The notes under the pieces were generated by a model that was not told the origin of the DNA, made no database searches, and saw nothing but the letters and a program-made list of their open reading frames with translations. A stretch of 27,699 nucleotides of DNA from Syntrophomonadaceae bacterium (GTDB lineage Bacteria > Bacillota > Dethiobacteria > DTU022 > UBA8154), in contig SKTJ01000296.1 in the NCBI GenBank assembly GCA_007122565.1, positions 1 through 27,699 on the forward strand. The letters are read 5' to 3'. Shown here piece by piece: positions 7,942 to 14,785 of the stretch (position 1 is the first letter of the stretch; each line of letters begins with the position of its first letter). The position numbers were made by a program, and so were the translations under genes.

Positions 7942-8616
7942 ATGGATAAAAAGAAACCCGTAGCTCCTGTAAACGAGCTTATCGTTTCCCTTCCGGGAAA
8001 AGAGATAAAACTCTTTATTACCGCTGATTTTGAAGCGCTGATTACGGATCTGGAAGATGCAGAAAAAGTTCCCTGCTGGGCTGCGGTCTGGCCCGCCGCG
8101 TACGGCCTGGCCTGCCATATCTGGGAGCATATAACCTTTAGACCGGATGAAGAGGTGCTGGAACTTGGTGCGGGCATGGGCCTGCCGGGAATTGTCTGTG
8201 GCTTAAAAGGGGCACGCCTCACCCTCTCCGATTTCAACTCTCAGGCACTGGAGATGGCCCGCTACAACGCCCGGGCCAACGGTGTGGAACCGGAACTCCT
8301 TTTGGCGGACTGGCGCTCCTTTCCCGAAAAAAAGCACTTTGATCTCATCCTCGCTTCCGATATTCTTTATGACCCCAAACTCAACCCCAGCCTCGGCCCC
8401 ATCTTCCACAAAAACCTGCGACCGGGAGGCCGCATATTCATCGCCCATCCCCAGCGTGAGGCCACGTTTGAATTCATCAAGGATTGGTACGACGCCTCCC
8501 TGTTCACGCAACAAATACATTGGGAGACAGTGGAACTGGAGGATGCCCTCCTGCCCCGCTACAAAATAGCAATTCAAGAGTTTAAGAAGCAGGAGGATTC
8601 AGGAGCCAAAGGGTAA
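7942..8616 (+). CDS. Class I SAM-dependent methyltransferase, METTL21/lysine methyltransferase-like
   Basis: The product is a 224-aa Rossmann-fold methyltransferase. Motif I is VLELGAGMGLPGI, followed by an acidic strand end (LTLSDFNSQALEMARYNARAN), a post-motif DWRSFP, and LILASDILYD at motif IV. The W-PAAYGLA segment before motif I and the SDILY motif resemble the Methyltransf_16 group, whose known members methylate proteins; the substrate here cannot be told from sequence. I chose the ATG at 7942 (MDKKKPVAPVN) rather than 7858 because the upstream frame reads through direct repeat 2. GAGAGGAG lies 13 nt upstream, a rather long spacing. A TTGACC box at 7904 may belong to a promoter, but the -10 is poor. 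Confidence 0.8.
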   Translation: MDKKKPVAPVNELIVSLPGKEIKLFITADFEALITDLEDAEKVPCWAAVWPAAYGLACHIWEHITFRPDEEVLELGAGMGLPGIVCGLKGARLTLSDFNSQALEMARYNARANGVEPELLLADWRSFPEKKHFDLILASDILYDPKLNPSLGPIFHKNLRPGGRIFIAHPQREATFEFIKDWYDASLFTQQIHWETVELEDALLPRYKIAIQEFKKQEDSGAKG

Positions 8617-8646
8617 GAGATGGAAGAGGAACGGGGAAGCCTGTCC

Positions 8647-8667
8647 GGGCGGCTGGGGTTGCCGCCC
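8647..8667 (+). repeat. GGGCGGC...GCCGCCC short palindromic repeat
   Basis: A perfect 7-bp stem (8647-8653 with 8661-8667) has loop TGGGGTT and is followed by CTACAA. It matches the 7822-7843 hairpin in design, and the reverse complement of window bases 1-20 in sequence. There is no T tract, so it is not a canonical terminator. The rest of the gap 8617-8862 holds the octamer repeat and no gene. Confidence 0.7.
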
Positions 8668-8784
8668 CTACAACACCCCTCTTGCGTCTAGTATTGACAG
8701 CCAACATCCCATGGGGTAAGCTTAAAAAAGAAAGCAGCTTGTAAGCTCAGCATAAAATGAACCAGTTGCAGGATACCTGTTTGT

Positions 8785-8820
8785 TTTATCTTTTCCTATC
8801 CAACTATCTAACTGTCCAAC
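8785..8820 (-). repeat. GTTGGANA octamer repeat with GGAAAAGATAAA tail, reverse orientation
   Basis: Read on the minus strand it is GTTGGACA, GTTAGATA, GTTGGATA, then GGAAAAGATAAA. This is the same architecture as 5452-5495 and 17055-17099. It is the only copy in reverse orientation and the only one not next to a stop codon; it lies 42 bp before the downstream GTG start. Confidence 0.9.
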
Positions 8821-8862
8821 TTGTATTAGCATTTCCACCAATTGAAGAAGGGATGGTACTTA

Positions 8863-9666
8863 GTGCCTTATAAACTGGTAGCTCTTGATTTGGATGACAC
8901 GCTCCTCAATGCTGAGTTCAAAATATCACCCCGTAACCAGGAAGCGATCCGCCGTGTTGTGGAAAAAGGGGTTCTGGTGACCATTGCCACCGGACGCATG
9001 TATCGTTCTGCACTGCGTTATGCCCGTGAACTGGAAATAGACCTGCCCCTGATCCTATACCATGGCGCCATGATCAGGGAAGCCGTCAGTGGTAAAATGC
9101 TCCGTTACTCTCCTGTTCCCCGTGAACTGGCCATGGAGATCCTGCAGTTCACCGCTGCGGAGAATTATCACGTTAACCTGTATATTGACGACCGCCTCTT
9201 TGTCCACGCCGAGTCTGACGAATCCCGTTATTACCAGACCATTGCTCCCATCCCGGTGGAACCGGTTGGCGACCTCGGTGCCTTTTTGGAACACCAGGAG
9301 GTGGAGCCTGCCAAGTTATCGATTATCAACCGGGATGAACGCATGGAAGGGTTGGAACATTATCTCGAAGAAAAATATGCGGGGCGCCTCACGGTGCTCC
9401 AGTCCCGCCCTCACTTTCTCGAAATTACCAGCACGGAAGCCACTAAAGGGCAGGCCCTTAAATACCTGGGCGACATGCAAAGCATTGAAGTTAAGGATAT
9501 TGTCGCCATCGGCGACAGCTATAATGATATAGATATGCTCCGTTTTGCCGGTATGGGCGTGGCCATGGCCAATGCTCCTGCAGCGGTGCAGGATGTTGCT
9601 GATTTCATCACCGATTCCAACGTGGAGGATGGGGTGGCCACTTTTCTGGAGCGTTATATTTTATAA
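8863..9666 (+). CDS. Cof-type HAD-superfamily phosphatase
   Basis: The product is a 267-aa HAD hydrolase of the Cof/YidA (type IIB cap) group. These are cytoplasmic Mg-dependent phosphatases acting on sugar phosphates, nucleotides or cofactors such as FMN. The nucleophile motif is LVALDLDDTLL near the N-terminus, motif II is VTIATGRM, the cap lies between, and motif IV is AIGDSYNDIDML. The GTG start at 8863 is chosen over TTG 8842 because GAAGAAGGGATGG lies just before it and the family begins 4-8 residues before the DxDxT motif. The substrate cannot be predicted. It is flanked by repeats on both sides and is probably transcribed on its own. Confidence 0.85.
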   Translation: MPYKLVALDLDDTLLNAEFKISPRNQEAIRRVVEKGVLVTIATGRMYRSALRYARELEIDLPLILYHGAMIREAVSGKMLRYSPVPRELAMEILQFTAAENYHVNLYIDDRLFVHAESDESRYYQTIAPIPVEPVGDLGAFLEHQEVEPAKLSIINRDERMEGLEHYLEEKYAGRLTVLQSRPHFLEITSTEATKGQALKYLGDMQSIEVKDIVAIGDSYNDIDMLRFAGMGVAMANAPAAVQDVADFITDSNVEDGVATFLERYIL

Positions 9667-9673
9667 AATCATT

Positions 9674-9888
9674 GTAACACCTCAGCACTCTTGAAAATAG
9701 CACAAAGGGGTTCAGGATTACCTGTGAGTAACCGTTCAGGCTCGATCAAAAGGCTTTGCCGGACCGGGGTTTCCACATTTTACTTGTTTGAGCGCAGCGA
9801 GTTTAAAATGTGGCCGGGTTGGCAAAGGCAACCCTTGTATCTTTAATTTGAGACTGCGGTTTCGAACAGGTATCCTGAGCCCTGCTGC
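9674..9888 (+). repeat. Dispersed ~215-bp hairpin element, copy B
   Basis: This is nearly identical to 2226-2441: the first ~100 bp differ at about two positions. Outer arms are GGCTTTGCCG (9752-9761) and GGCAAAGGC (9821-9829). The inner stem CACATTTTA (9774-9782) with TAAAATGTG (9804-9812) differs from copy A in sequence but stays complementary. The loop is the mirror-symmetric TTTGAGCGCAGCGAGTTT. It ends with the CAGG-tat-CCTG mini-hairpin. It lies 54 bp before rapZ, in the same orientation relative to the next gene as copies A and C. Confidence 0.88.
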
Positions 9889-9942
9889 GAATTATACCTG
9901 AGTGGTTAAAAATTATTCAGATATTCGAAATTAGAAAAGCTG

Positions 9943-10818
9943 GTGATTTATTTGTTTGATGGAAGATTTATTATCATAACCGGATTTGCCGGAGCGGGCA
10001 AGAGTAGTGCTTTGCACAGCTTTGAAGACTTGGGGTATTTCTCTATGGACAACCTTCCCCCCGCGCTTATCCCCAAGTTTGCCGAGTTGTGTATCCAGTC
10101 CGCCGGCAAGATCAGCCGTGTGGCCCTGGTTTGCGACATCAGGGGTGGGGAACTGTTCCACGGCCTTTTTGAGGCACTGGACACACTGGAGGAAATGGGT
10201 TTCAATTACGAGGTCCTTTTCCTGGACGCATCTGCTGATGTTTTGATACGCCGTTTCAAGGAGACACGCCGCCGCCATCCCCTGGCCGAACAAGGCACCA
10301 TCGTGGAAGCGATCCAGGCAGAAAAGAAGTTACTGGAGGACATCCGGGGAAAAGCGGATATGATTATAGATACCACCGAACTTTCAACGGCAGACCTTAA
10401 GGAAAAAATGAACCGCCTTTACTCCCCGGAAAAATGGGAGAAAAACATTCTCCTCACCGTTATCTCATTCGGCTATAAGTACGGACTGCCCCTCGATGCG
10501 GATCTGGTTTTCGACGTCCGTTTTTTGCCCAATCCCTATTATGTGGATTCGCTCCGCTCCCTGAATGGCAACAATAGTTCTGTTAAGAAGTATGTCTGGA
10601 AATGGCCCATAACCCACAAATTCTACCAGAAGCTGGTGGATATGCTGGAGTTCCTCATTCCCTGTTATATCAAAGAAGGAAAGCCCCAGTTAGCTATTGC
10701 GATCGGCTGCACCGGTGGGAAGCACCGTTCTGTGGTACTCTCCAATGATCTTTTGCATATGCTGCAGGAAAAGGGTTTTAATGCCCGTGTGGAGCACCGG
10801 GATATTCAGAAGCTGTAA
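9943..10818 (+). CDS. rapZ: RNase adapter / nucleotide-binding protein RapZ (YvcJ)
   Basis: This 291-aa P-loop protein belongs to the RapZ/YvcJ family. In E. coli RapZ guides RNase E to the GlmZ small RNA; in Bacillus YvcJ is a GTPase affecting competence. Visible are the Walker A GFAGAGKS near the N-terminus, the family signature FEDLGYFSMDNLPPALIPKF, and the conserved C-terminal block AIGCTGGKHRSVVLSNDL. The GTG start (MIYLFDGRFIIITG) has only a weak SD. In most Firmicutes the order is rapZ-yvcK-whiA; here whiA follows after a 304-bp gap with no yvcK. Confidence 0.93.
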   Translation: MIYLFDGRFIIITGFAGAGKSSALHSFEDLGYFSMDNLPPALIPKFAELCIQSAGKISRVALVCDIRGGELFHGLFEALDTLEEMGFNYEVLFLDASADVLIRRFKETRRRHPLAEQGTIVEAIQAEKKLLEDIRGKADMIIDTTELSTADLKEKMNRLYSPEKWEKNILLTVISFGYKYGLPLDADLVFDVRFLPNPYYVDSLRSLNGNNSSVKKYVWKWPITHKFYQKLVDMLEFLIPCYIKEGKPQLAIAIGCTGGKHRSVVLSNDLLHMLQEKGFNARVEHRDIQKL

Positions 10819-10829
10819 GTAATAAGAGC

Positions 10830-10860
10830 CAGGAGTCAGTAGTCAGGAGTCAGTAGTAAG
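10830..10860 (+). repeat. CAGGAGTCAGTAGT 14-nt tandem repeat
   Basis: Two perfect 14-nt units (10830-10843 and 10844-10857) begin 11 nt after the rapZ stop. The same word family appears at 17119-17237, 19770-19797, 21165-21252 and 23776-23815. Confidence 0.9.
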
Positions 10861-10918
10861 GATTTAGGATAAGAGAAAGGGAAAGTTCAACACTGCAGAG
10901 CGAGGGATCCGGTTGATG

Positions 10919-11073
10919 TTTTAACGTTAAAATGTTATAGCGGTGTTTGTGTAGGTGGTTGTGTTCGGCAAGGTCGGTTTCGCATTTTGTATACTGTACA
11001 GGATTATGAACTGACTGTTTGGATTGTTAAAGTGGCTCATCGAAAAGATACCTATCGCAAATTTTTAAATTAA
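10919..11073 (+). pseudogene. Decayed RelE/ParE-type toxin remnant
   Basis: One reading frame ending at TAA 11071-11073 encodes a C-terminus with RQGRFRILYTVQDYEL followed by KVAHRKDTYRKF. This matches the pattern of RelE-superfamily mRNA-interferase toxins (R-x-GdyRviY...l.V..v.HR.d.Y). Just upstream, another frame reads NVKML, resembling the preceding family element DvKkLkG, and then hits a TAG, which suggests a frameshift. No start codon, N-terminal half or antitoxin gene is present. The fragment occupies the place where yvcK usually sits. The identification rests on motif memory, not a search. Confidence 0.6.
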
Positions 11074-11106
11074 ACCCGGCCGCTGTTTCTCCGGGCTGCG
11101 GGTTTC
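11074..11106 (+). terminator. GC-rich terminator-like hairpin before whiA
   Basis: AAACCCG (11073-11079) pairs with CGGGTTT (11099-11105), with further G/C pairing inside (CCGG...CCGGG), and a short CTC follows. It lies immediately before the whiA SD AGGAGG, so it could instead fold the whiA leader. No long T tract. Confidence 0.35.
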
Positions 11107-11122
11107 TCAGGAGGGAGCAGGA

Positions 11123-12097
11123 TTGTCATCCTACACCCGCCAGGTTAAAGAAGAATTGGCCAGGCATACTATTACAGAGTCCTGTTGTGCCCGCGCCGAA
11201 CTACGGGCCATGTTAGAGATGCGCGGCGCGCTGGTAATTAGCGCGCAGATGCATCGCATTATTATACAGACGGAAAACGCCTCCACGGCACGGCGTATTT
11301 TCTCCCTCTTCAAGCACTGCTTCGCTTTGTCTCCCAAAGTTCTATCCGGCCGAAAACCCCGATTTCATAAAAAAAACGGATTTTCTGTGCAGCTTTGGGG
11401 CAAAGATGCTGTGTTCGCCGTGCTGCAATCCCTCGGCTTTATCGCTATTGAGCCCGCAGAGGGAAAATTTCTCTTATGCGGGCAGGATGGGGGTTTGAAA
11501 AAGGCGTGTTGCCGCCGCGCTTATCTGCGGGGAGCTTTCCTGGCCAGCGGTTCCCTGAACAATCCGGAACGGGACTATCATCTGGAGATTATATCCCCCT
11601 GTGAACATTATGCCCGCTCCATCTCGGAGACGCTGGCCTCCTTTGATTTGCCGGCGCGCTCTTTCCAACGTAAAAACTGTCAGGTCGTATATTTGAAAGA
11701 GGGGGAAAAGATCGGCGAATTTTTACGTATCATCGCCGCCCACGGCGGGTTGCTCCGTTTTGAAAATATACGTGTGGTCAAAGGCGTCCGCAACAAGATA
11801 AACCGACTCGTCAACTGTGAAACAGCCAACCTTACTAAAACAGCCCTGGCAGCTCATGCGCAAGTTCTCAATATTAAACTTATCGCCGCCCACATTGGCC
11901 TTAGGAATATATCCCCTTCCCTGCGTGAAATTGCCCTGCTGCGCCTGCGTTACCCTGAAGCCGCCCTTCAGGAATTGGCGAAACTGGCCGATCCTGTCTT
12001 AACGAAATCAACAGTCAATCACCGCCTGCGTCGCCTCAATGCGCTGGCCCAGCAGATTAGAGAGCAGGAGTTTGATCAACCTGATCAAAAACGGTAA
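11123..12097 (+). CDS. whiA: WhiA-type DNA-binding protein
   Basis: WhiA is a conserved Gram-positive DNA-binding protein needed for sporulation septation in actinomycetes and linked to division and chromosome segregation in Bacillus. The product is 324 aa. The N-terminal and central regions match the degenerate LAGLIDADG-like fold (CCRRAYLRGAFLASGSLNNPERDYHLE), and the C-terminus has a helix-turn-helix (LREIALLRLRYPEAALQELAKL...TKSTVNHRLRRLNALA). The TTG start is supported by AGGAGG 8 nt upstream and the family N-terminus SYTRQVKEELAR. Confidence 0.95.
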   Translation: MSSYTRQVKEELARHTITESCCARAELRAMLEMRGALVISAQMHRIIIQTENASTARRIFSLFKHCFALSPKVLSGRKPRFHKKNGFSVQLWGKDAVFAVLQSLGFIAIEPAEGKFLLCGQDGGLKKACCRRAYLRGAFLASGSLNNPERDYHLEIISPCEHYARSISETLASFDLPARSFQRKNCQVVYLKEGEKIGEFLRIIAAHGGLLRFENIRVVKGVRNKINRLVNCETANLTKTALAAHAQVLNIKLIAAHIGLRNISPSLREIALLRLRYPEAALQELAKLADPVLTKSTVNHRLRRLNALAQQIREQEFDQPDQKR

Positions 12098-12170
12098 AGA
12101 TTAAGCAGGAATTTTCAAAAATTTGTTGAATAATTATTAATATAGGAGTTAATGTCAGGGGTTAAAAAGT

Positions 12171-13574
12171 ATGACAATGAATTTCGAACTGAGGATAACT
12201 CAAACGACCCGCATGGTGATGACACAGGAGTTGCGCCAGTCTATTGCCTTGCTGCAGCTTTCTGCGCCTGAGCTGTTGGATTGTATCCAGGAGGAACTTG
12301 CTGGGAATCCTCTACTGGAAGTTACAGAAGAAGGGGACGGGGAAAATGGTGCGGCGGATCCGCAGGAAACAGCGGAAGAACAAAGCCGGCCTCAGGAAAC
12401 CCCGGAGCCTGAAAATCAATTCGGAGAAGATGAATATGCTGCTTCTTATCTCCCCACAGAGCCCCGTTATGAGCGTAACCCCCAATTCCTGGAGAGTTGT
12501 TTATCGCGGGAAAAGAACCTTCCCGATTACCTGTCTTTTCAGTTGAAAACCTCAGGAGTGGATGAGTGTAAACAACTTATGGGCGAGTACCTCATCGGCA
12601 ATCTGGACGCTAATGGCTACCTCCAAGGTGAACCGTTCGAACATGCCCGCCATCTCGGCGTAACGCTCGAGGAGATTTGGCAAGCCCTCTCTCTGATCCA
12701 GTCCTTTGATCCTCCCGGGGTAGGGGCCTGCAGTTTAGAGGATTGCCTACTGCTCCAATTGAGACAGCTCCCTACCGTTCCACCTGATGTGGAGAAAATT
12801 GTGGCCCGTTACCTGCAGGAACTGGCAGCGGGAAAATACCGTCTCGTTGCCCGCAAACTGGGCATTACCATGCAAGAGTTACAGGATGCACTCAGCTTCA
12901 TTCGCCGCCTAAATCCCAAACCGGGAGCCTGTTTTGGTGATGGGACAGCGGTTGGCTATATAACACCGGATATAATTGTGGAGAAAATCGATGGTCAATA
13001 TGTGGTCAGCAGCGGCGATCGGATCCCACGCCTTGTGGTAAACTCTTTTTACCGCAGTATGCTCCGCCACAACAAGGATGAGAACGTGCGTGGCTTTATT
13101 AAGAAAAACCTGGAGGGAGCCCAGTGGTTTATCAAGAGTATCGAGCATCGCCAGAAGGTTATTCACCAGGTTGCCATGGAGATTGTGCGTGTTCAGGAAC
13201 CTTTTTTGGAGCAGGGATTACATCACTTGAAACCCCTTACCCTCAAAGCGGTGGCTGCTGTGGTGGGCGTACATGAATCGACGGTAAGCCGTGCCACAAC
13301 CAACAAGTACATGCAAACGCCACGCGGACTTTATCCTATGAAATTTTTCTTTCCCGGCAGTATCGGCGGAGACGCGGGAATGCTCTACGCCAATGCGGGG
13401 ATCAAGCAAACATTACGCGAACTCATTGAGGTCGAGAATACGGCCATCCCTTTAAGCGACCAGCAACTGGCGGAGCAACTCCGTAAAAAGGGGATCAAGA
13501 TTTCCCGGCGCACTGTGGCAAAATACCGTGAAGAGCTGCAGATTCCTCCTTCCTTCAGGCGTCGATCTATTTAA
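12171..13574 (+). CDS. rpoN: RNA polymerase sigma-54 factor (RpoN/SigL)
   Basis: Sigma-54 directs RNA polymerase to -24/-12 promoters and needs an AAA+ activator. The product is 467 aa. Region I is the Gln/Leu-rich N-terminus (TQTTRMVMTQELRQSIALLQLSAPEL), followed by a short acidic, Gln/Glu-rich region II (about 45-95), the core-binding region, a helix-turn-helix near 353-385 (LKAVAAVVGVHESTVSRAT), and a C-terminal RpoN box SRRTVAKYREE. It lies 73 bp after whiA and immediately before the glycolytic cluster, closed off by a strong terminator. No activator gene or -24/-12 promoter was noticed in the window. Confidence 0.97.
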   Translation: MTMNFELRITQTTRMVMTQELRQSIALLQLSAPELLDCIQEELAGNPLLEVTEEGDGENGAADPQETAEEQSRPQETPEPENQFGEDEYAASYLPTEPRYERNPQFLESCLSREKNLPDYLSFQLKTSGVDECKQLMGEYLIGNLDANGYLQGEPFEHARHLGVTLEEIWQALSLIQSFDPPGVGACSLEDCLLLQLRQLPTVPPDVEKIVARYLQELAAGKYRLVARKLGITMQELQDALSFIRRLNPKPGACFGDGTAVGYITPDIIVEKIDGQYVVSSGDRIPRLVVNSFYRSMLRHNKDENVRGFIKKNLEGAQWFIKSIEHRQKVIHQVAMEIVRVQEPFLEQGLHHLKPLTLKAVAAVVGVHESTVSRATTNKYMQTPRGLYPMKFFFPGSIGGDAGMLYANAGIKQTLRELIEVENTAIPLSDQQLAEQLRKKGIKISRRTVAKYREELQIPPSFRRRSI

Positions 13575-13601
13575 AAAAACTGGAAAGCCATAAAAAAAAT
13601 G

Positions 13602-13649
13602 AAAATGGGTCAAAAAAAGTCCCACAAGGGACTTTTTTTGACCCATTTT
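13602..13649 (+). terminator. Strong intrinsic terminator of rpoN
   Basis: A perfect 22-bp stem (13602-13623 with 13628-13649) encloses the tetraloop ACAA. Its right arm includes a run of seven T and it ends in TTTTT. The stem is its own near-symmetric partner and could also act on the minus strand. The -10 of the cggR promoter begins 7 nt after it. Confidence 0.93.
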
Positions 13650-13661
13650 TCGTAGTATAAT
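13633..13661 (+). promoter_or_regulatory. Candidate cggR-operon promoter
   Basis: A consensus TATAAT (13656-13661) lies 24 bp before the cggR ATG. At 17 bp upstream there is only a T run (13633-13638), inside the rpoN terminator right arm; TTGACC at 13638 is too close (12 bp). The -10 is good and the -35 poor. No CggR operator of the Bacillus type (CGGGAC-N6-TGTC) was recognised. Confidence 0.45.
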
Positions 13662-13685
13662 AAAAGGGAAAGGGGCAAGCAAATC

Positions 13686-14747
13686 ATGGATTTATTACCT
13701 GGAGAAGACTACTTACGGTTAATTGTTCCAGAATTTCCAGAATTGCTCCTTGGGCGCTACCGTTTGCTGCGGCGCATCAGTTTTGCCGCACCGGCGGGGC
13801 GGCGCAGTCTTGCTGCCTATTTCCAGGTTGGGGAGAAGGTACTGCGGCGAGAGCTGGAGATCCTGCGGGAACAGGGTCTGATTTATGTGGAAAAGCGCGG
13901 TATTACCCTGACCCCGGCGGGGGAAGAACTGGTGACCGGCCTCAATCCTTATCTCAAATTGATGCTGGGGCTTAATACCATGGAGCAGGAACTGCTTAAG
14001 CTCTTAAAAGTTAAGCAGGTAAATGTGGTCCCGGGAGACCTGGAAAAAGACGAAGTTGTGCTGCTGGAGATGGGCCGGGCCGCAGCGAAGATCCTGCGCG
14101 AGTGCTTAAAACCGGATATCGTCCTCGCGGTCTCAGGGGGAACCTCCTGTGCTGCTGTTGCGGATATGCTTCCCGATCTGGCTGCCCCACCTGGCATCAC
14201 GGTTGTTCCTGCCCGTGGTGGCCTCGGTGAAGAGGTGGATTACCAGGCTAACAATATTGCCGCCCACGTTGCCCGGAAGCTGAAGACCCGCTACCGGCTG
14301 CTGCATTTACCGGACTCACTCAGCCAGGAAACTCTTGAAATGTTGCTGCACGAGCCAAAAATTGCTGCGATCCTGGAGCGAATTAATTCCGCCGGTGTCC
14401 TGCTGCACGGTATCGGCACTGCGGAGGATATGGCCAGGCGTCGCGGTGCCGGGGAAGAAGAGATCCGCATGCTGCAAGTAAAGGGTGCGGTGGGTGAAGT
14501 GTTCGGCTTTTTCTTCAATGCTCGGGGTGAGGTTGTAGAATGTATTCCCAGTCTCGGTCTTTACCTTGAGGACATGAGCAACCGTGTGGATAATGTAATT
14601 GTGATCGCCGGGGGCAGCAAAAAAGCAGAGGCGATTATCGCAGTTGTGGGTAATCACCCGCGGGATCACCTGGTACTTGATGAGAGCGCCGCCCGTAAAA
14701 TTATGGAAATCGGCGGCATCGATCTTAAAACGGTATCAACAGGATAA
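13686..14747 (+). CDS. cggR: Central glycolytic genes regulator CggR
   Basis: CggR is a SorC/DeoR-family repressor that binds upstream of its own operon and is released by fructose-1,6-bisphosphate. The product is 353 aa. It has an N-terminal winged helix (RRSLAAYFQVGEKVLRRELEILREQGLIYVEKRG) and a C-terminal sugar-phosphate-binding domain (DIVLAVSGGTSCAAVADML, VVPARGGLGEEVDYQANNIA, GIGTAEDMARRRG). Its position as first gene before gap-pgk-tpiA-gpmI-eno is the canonical Firmicutes arrangement. The ATG has a purine-rich SD (AAAGGGG). A 7-bp hairpin straddles its stop codon. Confidence 0.95.
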   Translation: MDLLPGEDYLRLIVPEFPELLLGRYRLLRRISFAAPAGRRSLAAYFQVGEKVLRRELEILREQGLIYVEKRGITLTPAGEELVTGLNPYLKLMLGLNTMEQELLKLLKVKQVNVVPGDLEKDEVVLLEMGRAAAKILRECLKPDIVLAVSGGTSCAAVADMLPDLAAPPGITVVPARGGLGEEVDYQANNIAAHVARKLKTRYRLLHLPDSLSQETLEMLLHEPKIAAILERINSAGVLLHGIGTAEDMARRRGAGEEEIRMLQVKGAVGEVFGFFFNARGEVVECIPSLGLYLEDMSNRVDNVIVIAGGSKKAEAIIAVVGNHPRDHLVLDESAARKIMEIGGIDLKTVSTG

Positions 14748-14759
14748 AAAAATATCCTG
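14740..14759 (+). promoter_or_regulatory. Hairpin at the cggR-gap junction
   Basis: CAGGATA (14740-14746), a loop of six A, and TATCCTG (14753-14759) make a perfect 7-bp stem spanning the cggR TAA (14745-14747). In Bacillus subtilis the cggR-gapA transcript is cut near the end of cggR and a stem-loop protects the gapA message; this hairpin is in the matching place. Function here is inferred. Confidence 0.6.
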
Positions 14760-14785
14760 AAGATCATATTAAGGAGGCGGAGTTT

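Noticed and set aside
13562..13685. CggR operator of the Bacillus type before cggR
   Set aside because: No CGGGAC...TGTC repeats were found between the terminator and the start codon.
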